Of a stretch of 64,000 nt of DNA, positions 20,154 to 31,105 are shown piece by piece. The stretch is from Tricholomella constricta (lineage: Eukaryota > Basidiomycota > Agaricomycetes > Agaricales > Lyophyllaceae). A model generated the notes under the pieces. It saw nothing but the letters and a program-made list of their open reading frames with translations, ran no database searches and was not told the DNA's origin. Location of the stretch: the NCBI GenBank assembly GCA_013368375.1, contig JAACJP010000001.1, forward strand, positions 2,604,001 to 2,668,000, in the 5' to 3' direction. Position 1 is the first letter of the stretch. Each line of letters starts with the position of its first letter. A program made the translations under genes and the position numbers.

Positions 20154-23100
20154 TGGAACAAGACCCCACACCGCGACGATTGAGAATATTACAACAAAAC
20201 CTGGCAAAGTCAAGAACGGCACAGTACAATCTACTCAACTCGCGAGCACTGGCGAAGGACTGGGATGTTATCATCATACAAGAACCCTACATGGACGCGA
20301 CACGACAGATGCGGGCGTCCAAAGCGTGGCGAGTACTTTACCCAACGTCCCACCTAACTGACGAGGATTCAGCTATCAGATCCGTTATGCTAGTCAATAC
20401 GGCACTGGATACTAATACCTGGGAACAGATAACGTTCCCCGGCAACAACGACATAACAGCACTACAGATCAGGGGTGCCTTCGGCCGCATATCCCTATTT
20501 AATATCTACAACGACTGCACCCACTCCAGAAACCTCGGAGCACTCGACGACTTCTTACAGTTGAACAAGCGACGAATATGCGAACGCGAAAACGATTACA
20601 TGATCTGGGCCGGAGACTTCAACCGACACGACCCGCTGTGGGACGAAGCCCGGAATCACCACCTCTTCACGGCGCAAGCTGCCAGGGATGCCCAGATACT
20701 AATTAATATGTTAGCAGACTTCGACATGGTGATGACACTGCCCCGGGGAATTCCAACACTCCAGGCCCGACGTACAAAGAACTGGACGAGACCCGACAAC
20801 GTCTTCTGTAGCGACAACCTCGGAGACCACAACATCCGGTGCGAGACCGTCCCAGCCTTACAAGGGCCATGTACTGACCACCTCCCCATCGCATCGGTCT
20901 TCGACATCCCGCTGACCAAAAAACTGCCCGAACCGACGAGGAATTTCCGGATGACGGACTGGAACGACTTCAACAACGAACTGCAATCTAGGATCGACGA
21001 CCCAGCCTACCCAGACCCCGGGCCGATAACCACCAACGAGGAGTTTCAACGCCAAGTGACCATATTAACGAAAGCCCTACAGGAAACGGTGGGTAAGGTA
21101 GTACCGATGACAAAACCATCGCCCTACACGAGACGGTGGTGGAACCGGGAACTCGAATCCCTACGTACCCAGGTGAACCAGCTGAGCAACACGGCCTACC
21201 AACACAGGGGCATCGACAATCACCCCAGCAGCGCGGCACTGGACGACGCCAGGAAACTGTACGCTATCGAAATACAAAAAGCAAAAACTGAGCACTGGAA
21301 GGAATTCCTAGAGGACGCGATGGAGAAGGAACTATGGATCGCGAATCGATACATTACTGACCCCACAGGCGACGGCGGGAAGACTCGGATACCTACTCTC
21401 AAATACAAGGGAACCAACGACGAGCCGGTCGAGGCCATCACGAATGAAGAGAAGAGCCGCCTTTTCGCCCAGACCCTCTTCCCACCCCCGCCAGAGGATT
21501 CTTCGGTCCCGGAGGACTACAACTATCCCGCCCCCCTCTCGACTAGCGGTCAAATAACGGAGGAGCAAATTCGTCGCAACATAGCAAAACTTCGCCCGTA
21601 CAAGGCCTGCGGAACTGACGAAATACCGAATGTGGTCCTCAAGAAGGCCTACCCAGTCATAAAGAACTACTTACTGCACATCTACAGAGCGGTCTTCTCA
21701 TTGGAAACATACCACCCCAGCTGGAGAGAGGTCATTACCGTGATCTTACGAAAACCAGGCAAGCCGTCCTACGACGTGGCGAAGGCATATCGACCCATAG
21801 CGTTACTCAACACAATGGCGAAACTCTTGACGGCGATCGTAGCGGAAGACCTGACCTACATCATGGAGAAGAACGATCTCCTCCCGGCGACTCAATTTGG
21901 AGGCCGACCAGGACGAATGACGACGGACTCGCTGCACCTCATGACAAACTGGATCCGACACGAATGGCGACAGGGACGAGTCGTATCGGCACTCTTTCTC
22001 GACATCGAAGGGGCCTTCCCGAACGCCGTACTAGACCGACTGATTCACAATATGCGGAAGAGAAGAGTGCCCGACGAGTACGTCAAATTTACTAAAAGTC
22101 TCCTCACAGGTCGGCGAACGAGGATCAAGTTCGACGATTACACGTCAGCCTGGTTCGACGTGGACAATGGGATAGGTCAAGGGGATCCAATCTCCATGAT
22201 CCTATACCTCTTCTATAACGCTGACCTACTAGAGATACCGAAAGGACGCCACCAGCTCGCTCTAGGTTTCGTCAATGACGGCGCCTTCCTCGTGTCAGGA
22301 ACCAACCTCGCAGAGAATAGCAATACACTACGCCGAATGATGGAACGCCCCAACGGCGCCTATAGATGGTCCAAAGATCACAACTCCAAGTTCGAGACCA
22401 GCAAATTCGAGCTCATGCACTTCACGCAACGCCGAGAACCCGACCCCAGCAGACCAAACAAGACAAGGAAACTCTCGCGGCCACCAATAACCCTACGAGG
22501 CACAACTATCAAACCCAACAACGTCGCAAGGTTCCTCGGTGTCATGGTCGACGATGAACTACGATGGAAAGAACACGCCAAATACGCGATCGGAAAAGGG
22601 ATGAAGTACACGCTGATGTTTCGCCGACTAACCCGCCCCTCAACGGGACTTCGACCGGATTTCATGGAGCGACTCTACTCCGCCGTAGCAGTCCCAAAGT
22701 TCGCATACGCTGCCGATATCTGGTTCACACCGATACACCGAAAAGAGGGCCACATGCGCGATTCGGGATCGGTGGGTTTTGCACGACAGCTAACAAAACT
22801 TCACAGGATGGCCCTCATTGCAATAACGGGTGCCATGCGCTCGGCACCCACAGACGCATTGGAACTCCACGCAAACCTCCCGCCAGTAGACCTACTTCTC
22901 GACAAGATATGTCACCGATCAGCGATGAGAATAGCGACCCTACCCGGAGCCCACCCCCTCCACAAGAGGATACGGAACTGCGTAAGGTATAATGTAAAGC
23001 GTCACCGCTCACCGCTGCACAATCTAGCCCGAGTATATCACGTCAACCCCGACGACATGGAAACGATAGACCCGGTCCGACAACTGCCGACGTACCAACG

Positions 23101-24187
23101 CCCGTACACGACGGACATAGCAGAAACGAGAGAAGCCTCGCTCGAAGACGACAGAAACAATGAAGCACACGTCAAGATCTACACCGATGGCTCTGGATAC
23201 AAGGGCCACGCCGGAGCGGCAGCAATCATGCTCATCGACGGGGAACCCTCGACAATGCTGCAATACTACCTGGGACCACTATCCCGCAACACGACCTTCG
23301 AAGCGGAAGCGGTAGGAGTTTCACTTGGGCTGCAGTTACTGACGGAAGCGACACTGCCCAGAGACACAACGGTCGCCTTGGACAATCAGGGGGTCATACA
23401 ATCGACAGAGATATATCGACAGAGACAGAGCCACTACCATTTCGACGCTATCCACGAACAAGCCCGACGCCTCGCACGCAAGGAACGCAATCGACCGAAC
23501 TTTAAGATGAAAATCACCTGGATCTCAGGCCATTCAGGAGCCGAAGGCAATGAACTGGTGGACGCCGCCGCGAAGGACGCAGCTCAAGGTACGACCAGCG
23601 AACGACACCGGCTGCCGAAGTACCTACGGGGCCGCCTGCCGGTCAGCGTCTCAGCCCTCAAACAGCAACACAATTCAGCCCTCAAAAACCGATGGAATGA
23701 ACGATGGAAGAAGTCCCCCCGATTCGAAAAATACCGGAAATACAAAGACTGCTTCCCGTCCGCTGGCTTTCGACGAGCGACGAAGAATATCACCAGACGA
23801 CAGCACAGCTTGCTCATCCAGCTGCGAACAGGTCACGCCCCCCTCAACCAACACCTGCACAGGATGAAAGTTGTCGACGAGCCGAAATGCCCGCACTGCC
23901 CAACGGAAGATGAAACGATTCGACACTACTTATATCAATGCCGGGAATATCGATACGCCAGGACCGATCTCATCACGAGGCTCGGAAGAGACGCGCACGT
24001 CGCGGCTATTCTGTACGGGACGAAGAGAGGCATCAAGAGCCTCCTACAATATGTGGAAGACACGGCAAGAGTGAAAAACACTTTCGGTGATGTTACCCCA
24101 TCTAATATCGATGACGATGAGGATGATGACCCCACCCAGCCAGACTTCGATTACGATTGGGAGGGGATTGGAGAGATAGAGGACTAG
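20150..24187 (+). CDS. LINE ORF2, endonuclease / reverse transcriptase / RNase H, 1,345 aa
   Basis: The AP-type endonuclease (about 1-250) shows LQQNLAKS, IIIQEPYMD, WAGDFNRHDPLWD and CTDHLPIAS. The reverse transcriptase follows (about 510-790): AYRPIALLNTMAKL, ALFLDIEGAFPN (first Asp), GIGQGDPISMILY, then GFVNDGAFLV where FxDD is expected. RNase H (about 1005-1145) has IYTDGSG, FEAEAVG and ALDNQG. A terminal CPHC...HYLYQC zinc motif closes the protein. It would nick target DNA and prime reverse transcription on it. The Asn for Asp in the RT box (aat instead of a gat/gac codon at about 22274) should abolish or strongly lower activity, though the frame is otherwise whole. Confidence 0.95.
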   Translation: MMEQDPTPRRLRILQQNLAKSRTAQYNLLNSRALAKDWDVIIIQEPYMDATRQMRASKAWRVLYPTSHLTDEDSAIRSVMLVNTALDTNTWEQITFPGNNDITALQIRGAFGRISLFNIYNDCTHSRNLGALDDFLQLNKRRICERENDYMIWAGDFNRHDPLWDEARNHHLFTAQAARDAQILINMLADFDMVMTLPRGIPTLQARRTKNWTRPDNVFCSDNLGDHNIRCETVPALQGPCTDHLPIASVFDIPLTKKLPEPTRNFRMTDWNDFNNELQSRIDDPAYPDPGPITTNEEFQRQVTILTKALQETVGKVVPMTKPSPYTRRWWNRELESLRTQVNQLSNTAYQHRGIDNHPSSAALDDARKLYAIEIQKAKTEHWKEFLEDAMEKELWIANRYITDPTGDGGKTRIPTLKYKGTNDEPVEAITNEEKSRLFAQTLFPPPPEDSSVPEDYNYPAPLSTSGQITEEQIRRNIAKLRPYKACGTDEIPNVVLKKAYPVIKNYLLHIYRAVFSLETYHPSWREVITVILRKPGKPSYDVAKAYRPIALLNTMAKLLTAIVAEDLTYIMEKNDLLPATQFGGRPGRMTTDSLHLMTNWIRHEWRQGRVVSALFLDIEGAFPNAVLDRLIHNMRKRRVPDEYVKFTKSLLTGRRTRIKFDDYTSAWFDVDNGIGQGDPISMILYLFYNADLLEIPKGRHQLALGFVNDGAFLVSGTNLAENSNTLRRMMERPNGAYRWSKDHNSKFETSKFELMHFTQRREPDPSRPNKTRKLSRPPITLRGTTIKPNNVARFLGVMVDDELRWKEHAKYAIGKGMKYTLMFRRLTRPSTGLRPDFMERLYSAVAVPKFAYAADIWFTPIHRKEGHMRDSGSVGFARQLTKLHRMALIAITGAMRSAPTDALELHANLPPVDLLLDKICHRSAMRIATLPGAHPLHKRIRNCVRYNVKRHRSPLHNLARVYHVNPDDMETIDPVRQLPTYQRPYTTDIAETREASLEDDRNNEAHVKIYTDGSGYKGHAGAAAIMLIDGEPSTMLQYYLGPLSRNTTFEAEAVGVSLGLQLLTEATLPRDTTVALDNQGVIQSTEIYRQRQSHYHFDAIHEQARRLARKERNRPNFKMKITWISGHSGAEGNELVDAAAKDAAQGTTSERHRLPKYLRGRLPVSVSALKQQHNSALKNRWNERWKKSPRFEKYRKYKDCFPSAGFRRATKNITRRQHSLLIQLRTGHAPLNQHLHRMKVVDEPKCPHCPTEDETIRHYLYQCREYRYARTDLITRLGRDAHVAAILYGTKRGIKSLLQYVEDTARVKNTFGDVTPSNIDDDEDDDPTQPDFDYDWEGIGEIED

Positions 24188-24628
24188 AACGATCACAAAC
24201 ACCTATCGCTCGAAATCGGGGGGGCAGTAAAAAGGGCAGGGTATAAGGGAGGGACGGAGTCCCGGAATGGGAGCCACTTGGCTTGCCAGGGAATTACTTA
24301 CTTACTTCTCTCCTGCAGCAGCCATTCCGACGGCCCGCCTCCTCGTGCACATCCCCCTCGGGGGACGAGCACTTTGTTGAAGACACCCACGGACGCGCGA
24401 ACACTCGGCGGATCGGAAACGGTACCCTGCACACGTCAGGGAGAGGCGTCTAAAACAGGGACTCAGGTCTCCGGGCCACCGGGGGGCGACGAGCACGGCC
24501 CGTCGGTGCGCGCATTCGCAATCTCAGCAGGCGCAGGAATATGGGGGCAAGGGGCCTTCTTTTATTACTGTACTAAGCATGTAAAGACCAACATGGGCTA
24601 ACGCCCAGCGGTCGATAAACAAGGAATT

Positions 24629-24644
24629 TAAAAAAAAAAAAAAA
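24629..24644 (+). other. LINE poly(A) tail
   Basis: A run of about 15 a bases ends the element and is followed at once by the 3' target duplication tctcgaaatat. Confidence 0.93.
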
Positions 24645-24655
24645 TCTCGAAATAT
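24644..24655 (+). repeat. LINE target site duplication, 3' copy
   Basis: Exact match to 18171-18182. Confidence 0.93.
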
Positions 24656-27360
24656 CAACCCATCTGGACCTGCATGATCTGCTGGCTTATATCCTTGTAT
24701 TTTTTTCCTCTTTTTCTGCTTGTGGTTTTCCTCTGGCGGCTCAACTATTTTAATAGGTATGTACTTCATTTTGGAAGCTGGCATCAAGTCAGACATTCTG
24801 GGTATCTTCCTTGCAAAACATCGAAGCTCGTAGGCCAATCATGTGCGCACTGGGGACGGATTTTAAACAGCTTGGTCTGGACGATCTAAAGCGTATCGCC
24901 TACCGGAGCGCTCGATTGCAACACAACTGGAGTCGGGAGCTTATACGCCCGGTTTGGAGCACCACACTGACCCTACCTGAAGCATGGTCACAAAAAGAAA
25001 TCGTTGCTGCAATCTCTGGCACACCCCGTATTATCCTCCTCGCGACTACTCCTGATGGGGATGTTCTAGCATTGTGCCTTGTCGACGACGAACCAGAGCA
25101 AAGGATAATCCATGCTACTATGGGCAGCGTGATTCACCATGCAAGTTATGATGATAAAGGCAAATGTTTGATTGGTCTGATATTTCAGCGACGTGTTGGC
25201 CCTCCTAAGTAGGTCCTCTATTACTATTATCGTCATCCATAGCTTAAATACTATTATAGTCAAAGGGACATATGTATCTTTTCGATAACGCATGGACATG
25301 GTCAAAATCTGAACATCCACTGGCAGAAGATCTACCAAAGCACAATTGTGGATCACTTCGTTTACACGGATAGCGCTTTTATACTCGAAAACGTATTTGG
25401 CTACCGGTACATCAAAGGCGATGGCAAGGCCTACATTCGTGCTATAAACTACGTTAAAAATACGCACATTGATTTCCACGAACACAATGCGGTACGTCAC
25501 TTCCATTGTAATGCGCGTTTGATGTTGAAAATGCTATATAGGATTTTTCGCGTGGTGTTTCTGTCCTTCGCCACAGTAAATGTTTCAAATCGGATGTTTC
25601 TGCGACCCATCTGGTCACAGTATGCCATTCTGGTGACTCGGACGCTCGTAACACCTACCGTTTCCCAATCGGAACCCTTTTCGATTCAGTGGCCAACGGG
25701 ATGATATATAATTCACCCCAAATTGAGCAAGTGGATGCAACCCATTTCATTTCAGAGCCCACAATGATGGGATGCCCGCCCGGTCATCGAGCTGATGTTC
25801 ATGTATACCATGAATATCCCTCACCGTTAGGCCTTCACCTGGTCACTGCAGGATGGTACTGCGTACCCGGTGGCGTGGAGGAACTGTTCGACTCATTCAC
25901 GGTTGTCCAGTTTTCACCTTACAAGAACTCGGTTGGCGCCGATATGACCGACGAAGTGAGAATCGCAAGGGTGGAACTACCATGCTTCTACCGTAACATT
26001 GACTTCTCCGCCTCTGGCACCTATGCGCTGTTGGCCGGGGAAGGGGACAATGTCTCCGACTTTCTCCTGTTGGAATTTCGTCTAGACCCTCCGCGCATTG
26101 AGACACGCCAAGTCGCCCTACCTTTCATCCTGAGCACTCTTTGTACGGTTATCGACGAGAGGAGTGGAGTCATTTACTTTGACAATGTCATCTCGGGGGC
26201 ACGATGTACCTTGCAAGCGGTACGGTTCGCGTAATACCAAGACTGATATCAACCTCGCGTCTTCTCGGACTCACAGGAAGGTCCACCTCCTACGTTGTAC
26301 ATAGCCTCATTTGTTGATATAATGACGAATCTTTGTATTCCGCTTCTGACCAATATTCACCATCAGCTAGTAGTACATTTACGGGTTGATAGGACACTAG
26401 AAGTTACTTACCTGAGACGACTTCCGACGGTGTGCTCAACATTTTGGACCGCTTCATCCACAACCTGAACTTCGTTCGTCTACTTTCCACACCCTTGGCT
26501 CACCACGCGTTGCTCCAAGTTTGGAGTACATTCTTGGTGCCATTTCTGGCATGCCGCTGTTTCCTCGCTCAGTCAGCGCAAACACGGAACAACAACGACC
26601 TGAAAGACATTATCAGGCGATGGGGTGGAGAATTATCGGCTTCGAAGAACCTGCAAAAAATTGATAATAATGACATTACCAGCCTCTCGTCCCATTGCTC
26701 CCAGGCAGTAGAGGCTCGACGTTCAACCTCGACAGTAATGAGCCTGCCAGGAGCATCCACACCCGAGGATAAAACAACCAATCATCTCGATTGGCAGTGC
26801 TCTGGAAGCGACTGAAATGAAAACAGATTTTGACCAAGACCAGAGCCGACTCATATCTAACAAAATCATCCGGACGAGAGCGCCTAACAAAACGGAAATT
26901 ACCGATGTCTGCAGTGAAAAGTGCGCTGGATGTCAGTGCCGTAGTCAACGAGAAGAGTGAAAATGGAGGAGTTGTGATAGTGCACCATTGAAAGTCTTTG
27001 TTCTCGGCTAAACCTGACCCACTTTGAACTTGTGAGTGCAAAAAAGGATGAACTTGCTCCTCCTCATGGGAGTAATCATGCATTGCAGGAAGATTTGAAC
27101 ATATATGTTTGCCGCGGTCAAGCCCGACACCGACCCACTTTAAACCGTGAGCGCGGGAATGTAAAGCTTGTACTGAATATGAATGACACGTCGGAGCCGG
27201 TTTATGGAGCCTCGAAAAGTCAATCGCCTATCAAGTCAGAAATCAAAGTAGCCGACACTCGAAAAGAAATGCGGAGCCAGCCTGCAGCGAGTAATAATCT
27301 GTGGAGCGAGTGTTTCACTTTCAGTAAGTTGATTTGAAGCAGACAAATAATCCAAAGGTT

Positions 27361-27395
27361 CATGGATGGATGGACGGATGGATGGACGGGTGGAC
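27361..27395. repeat. ggat/ggac microsatellite
   Basis: Tandem tetranucleotide run catggatggatggacggatgg and on, with c/t variation between units. Confidence 0.85.
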
Positions 27396-27600
27396 TAACC
27401 GCAGCGGTCACGAAGAAATTGTCAATGGCGGCTGTGAGAGCTCAGGCTGATGGTTTCGAACTTGACAAACCCTAGAGGAGTCGTCAGAAGCAGAGGCCAC
27501 GTAGTGCCAGTGATACAGAAGGATTCTATCTTCGGGTAAGATGAATATCAGCTTCCGTTCCGTTGACATGACCGACGTCCTTCCTGCGCACATTTTTCGC

Positions 27601-27630
27601 CAGGGCTTAGATTACTAAATCTAAGCCCTG
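27601..27630. repeat. perfect 13-bp inverted repeat (hairpin), loop acta
   Basis: cagggcttagatt, acta, then the exact reverse complement aatctaagccctg. Pairing stops at both outer bases. No adjacent gene explains it. Confidence 0.9.
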
Positions 27631-29084
27631 TCGATATGTGATAGATCAGGTCTGGAACAGGAATGTAAAGGCGCCAATGACGGCATCCGTCGCGTACAGT
27701 TAGAAGTAAAACGACAGGCTTGGCTCAGCAAACACACACGCATGGCAGAGGAAGAGGAGGAGAATGCCTTGCAGGAACACAGTAAGTTACGGGCCGCTGA
27801 GTTTGTAATGACGATGCACAAGCTTGTCTACACCTACCCAACCACACAGTCACACATACTCGCGTTTCAGGGCCGGGCCGGGTTTACACTATACCTCCGA
27901 GGCAGCGTGTAAAACTTGCTGTCAAGCCCCGTCCAGTAGCGCCCTGACTGCTGGTACTGTTCAGGTGAGCTGTGATTAACTTTGACGTTGCAGCTAACGC
28001 CGTGCGCCGTGCGCCGTTTTCACTGACAGTTCGGGTCCGTTATTTTCGTCCCACGCAGTGGCGGTGAGCTCCTATTGAGAAGGGTCCACGTCTTTCACAA
28101 CTGATGTATCAGAAACAGTCAATATGACGTTCTTCTCTCCCTCAGGCGGCTATGGTGAAGAATCAAGCGCAGAAGGGTGTGGTTGGCAGACGCCAAACTG
28201 GCCGAAGTCCCTGGCCTTCTCGACCATTTCTTCCATACTGTCATATACATTTGGTCAGCTTGTTGTTCATCCTGATCACCAAAGCCTCTTCGCTTTCCCA
28301 GTGGGTACAGATTTTCTTGACACAGTCAGTCCAAAGAATTATTCTTGTTTTTGACTTCCGGTATGTTTCATGATTTACGTTGATGCTGAATTACTATCTA
28401 CTATGTAGTGAAGGTGCTTTTCCGTCCAATTTCGGTATTATCTCTATCAGGTCCAGCGCTGACAGGAAATTTGTAAAGTTAGATGGAAGCGAAGTGGATC
28501 TTTGATCGATTGCACATACTCGCTGAAAGATATACCATATAGCGTTTTCTCATTGAAAAACTTGTGGAAATCGGCGCGCCTTATCGCGAAGTTGATTGTT
28601 TCTGACAAGTGGGTTGTTAACATTCAGTTCGTCCATTCAGGAATATGCCGTCACTCGCTGCTCAGCTTCTTTCATCGATACACTCACCATTGCTTATCGA
28701 CAGGTACGTTCCTTCACAGATTGTTCGCTAAAGCCCCATCATCCTCGGCTATTTTCTTGCATATGGATAGCTCGGCCATTTTTAGCAGCCTCTCCGCACA
28801 GTATGTCCGACGTCATCTTATTAAGGCCGTAGCCGACGCTATCTTTTCCCCACGAACATCGGGCGTATGCGTTGAACTATCAGTATCATTCGGAGAGATT
28901 TGCACACTTCTCTGGCCGCAGACCGACCATGATCGACTTAATTGCCTTCCATAAAGTAGGTTCATGTCGCGACGGACCCGGGTTCGAAGAGAAGTCAGTT
29001 GGTAGCCGACCGTTATCAGCTTTCATTTTTCACCATGCTGTAAACTAACAGTGGTTTGTTGTAATTTAACGCACGGCTCGCAGG

Positions 29085-29093
29085 TATAAAAAG
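29085..29093 (+). promoter_or_regulatory. TATA-box candidate
   Basis: tataaaaag, 64 nt before the chosen ATG of the TmpA-like gene, a plausible distance for a short 5' UTR. Confidence 0.5.
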
Positions 29094-29156
29094 TAGCAGA
29101 CATGCGGCTGACAATTATCACCCCAAAGTTCCTCTAAGGTACTGAAGCGATCACAG

Positions 29157-31105
29157 ATGCACTCTCCGGCCTTTGACCAGGACAAGACGCAGTGAGTTTA
29201 AAATCTACTTTTGTTCATAACTGAGCCCTTTCGTAGGAACAGGAGCTCAGCGATGGTACAGACGGCAAGCTCGACGCCAGCGCCTTCCATCTTCACGATC
29301 GAAACACAGCTTTCAGATGATATTTCCTTGACGAAGCTGCATGACGCCTCTACTGCCGGACCGAGTCCGCATCTGGAACCGTCCAACTCATCCATCGCCA
29401 CAGTGGTTAGCCTTCCACTCAGTGGCAAGGAGAAAATCGAATCATCTGCTCTGGAAGATCAGACGCACATATGGGCTGGTTACGAGCAGGACATTCTTCC
29501 TGACAAAACACAAGGAAGGTTCCTCCGTAATATCCGCCACCAGATCCTTTATCTTTATCGCCGCATATTTGGTGTGGTATTCCTGGCCAACTTTGGCCTT
29601 TTTGTCGCCGTTGCCGTGAGGGGGGCCAACGCCGCGCAACTTGGAAAAATCGTCATCGCAAACCTTTTTGTTGCCATTCTTATGCGCCAGGACTATGTGG
29701 TCGATGCATTCTTTGCTGTCTTCACTGCTGTTCCATCATCGTGAGTCCCATGGTTTGTCTTCTCCTCCTAGATCGATTCTTATGTATGTTTTATGCAGGT
29801 GGCCGATGTTCATACGTCGTTTTTGTGCCCAAGTATATCACATCGGTGGAATTCACTCTGGAACTGGGGTTTCTGGTGTGCTTTGGCTTATCCTCTTCTC
29901 TGCTCAAGCGACAATAGAAATGTTGCAACACAAACAGGTATGTCCTGTCATTCATACACCACCCGACGTGGCTTGATCTAATTCTTTCCAGACATCTGCC
30001 GCCACAGTGGGCGTCACGTATGCAATCCTCGCACTTCTGATCCTCATCCTTATCTTCGCCTACCCGATCATACGCGTGAAATTCCACGACAACTTTGAAG
30101 TCACCCACCGTTTTATGGGATGGACTGTGACGGCTCTCGTATGGGTGCAAGTACGTTAACTTTCGGCATCACATGGAGTATGACCACTGACGATACTGGA
30201 CAGGTTGTGCTTCTCGCGAATGATTACAAACCTGCCGAACAACCTCTCGGAAAAGCCTTGCTCCGCTCAGCGCCTTTCTGGATGATTGCTGTGATGACCG
30301 GTAAATCTATTTTAATATTTCTTTCGTTCCCGATTCTGATGCCTTACCTTAGCATCCATAATTTTGCCCTGGCTCAGGCTTCGTAAAGTGCAAGTACGCC
30401 CTGAGGTCCTTTCCTCGCACGCCCTTCGACTTTACTTCGACTATGGTATGTACTGCTGGTTGTGCGCAATATGTAGGCACTTGTGAAGTCTTTCAAAGTC
30501 ACCCCCCAGCAGGGCAGTTTCGTCAGAATTTCAAATGACCCCTGGACCGAATGGCACAGTTTCGCCACCATCCCTGAGCCTGGCATGAAAGGCTTCTCCG
30601 TCATTATCAGCAAGGCCGGCGACTGGACAACAGAGCAGATTGCGCACCCCCGGTCGCGGATGTGGATACGAGGTATCCCGACTTTCGGTGTAATGCGTAT
30701 TGTAACGATGTTCCGCAGCATTGTTCTAGTTGCGACTGGGTCAGGCATCGCACCTTGTGCACCTGCGGTTCTGGAGAAGAGGATTCCGATACATCTCTTA
30801 TGGACCGCCCCGAATATTCGTGAAACCTTCGGCGACAAGTTGGTGGACAGCCTTCTTACTGCTTCACCTAGTGCCGTGATATACAGTATGTGTTCTCATA
30901 CTTTCTCGATGGTTATTTATCTTACTTGGATTTAGATACACGGAAACACGGAAAGCCGGATATGGTCAAGCTCACATACCGCATGGTGCAGAAAACAAAT
31001 GCCGAAGCCGTCATAATCATCTCCAACAAGACCTTGACGGACAAGGTTGTATATGGAATGAGGAGCAGAGGTATCCCCGCTTTCGGAGCCATCTGGGATT
31101 CGTAA
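29157..31105 (+). CDS. TmpA-like integral membrane oxidoreductase, 527 aa
   Basis: Eight exons: 29157-29191, 29237-29740, 29799-29937, 29992-30150, 30204-30300, 30353-30445, 30499-30885 and 30936-31105 (TAA). The seventh exon start (after caaag, 30498) was chosen because it alone keeps phase and gives YFDYVTPQQGSFVRI. A disordered N-terminus of about 110 residues is followed by several membrane spans (for example IFGVVFLANFGLFVAVAV and TYAILALLILILIFAYP). The soluble C-terminus looks like a ferredoxin-reductase FAD/NAD module: WTEWHSFATIPEPG, GFSVIISKAGDWT, VLVATGSGIAPCAP (dinucleotide-binding loop) and RGIPAFGAIWDS. This layout fits the fungal TmpA family (known from Aspergillus development) and the C-terminal part of related NRPS-like proteins; electron partner and substrate are unknown. 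Confidence 0.8.

Larger units (their letters stand above)
18183..24643 (+). mobile_element. full-length LINE (Tad-like non-LTR retrotransposon), about 6.46 kb
   Basis: Bounded by an 11-12-bp target duplication. The order is a 183-nt 5' UTR, ORF1 (18366-20153), ORF2 (20150-24187), a 3' UTR of about 440 nt with repeated actt units, and an A15 tail. ORF2 carries an N-terminal AP-like endonuclease, a reverse transcriptase and a C-terminal RNase H, the layout of fungal Tad elements. No stop or frameshift is seen in either ORF, so insertion is recent. The RT catalytic box is altered (see ORF2). Confidence 0.95.
18134..26234 (+). pseudogene. F-box protein gene split by a LINE
   Basis: Coding starts at 18134 (MSLCLLDCPRDIYLEI) and breaks at 18182, after 16 codons plus one base, where the LINE enters. 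Coding resumes at 24656 in the right phase (STHLDLHDLLAYIL). Further exons are 24757-25208, 25260-25491 and 25542-26234 (TAA); introns are GT-AG with matching phases. Without the LINE the model has 488 codons and no other break. The N-terminus has F-box character (CPRDIYLEI..HLDLHDLL, then LASSQTFW), and the downstream part matches the agaricomycete F-box/beta-propeller-like family (LGLDDLKRIAYRSARLQHNW). F-box proteins recruit targets to SCF ubiquitin ligases through Skp1. As it stands the product would stop inside the LINE sequence, so the gene is probably null. A shortened product from 24841 is conceivable but would lack the F-box. Confidence 0.85.
26235..29156. other. long gene-poor stretch, about 2.9 kb
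   Basis: No gene could be supported. Frames at 28124-28370 and 28502-28954 (+) are open with possible GT-AG partners, but show no motif I recognise and may be relics. The stretch holds a ggat/ggac microsatellite (27361-27395) and a perfect hairpin (27601-27630). Confidence 0.45.

Noticed and set aside
28124..28954. Possible two- or three-exon gene before the TmpA-like gene
   Set aside because: GT-AG pairs can be drawn but several frames compete and no family is recognised.
30446..30498. Upstream acceptor at 30476 for the TmpA-like gene
   Set aside because: Breaks phase and reaches a stop; the acceptor at 30498 gives the conserved sequence.
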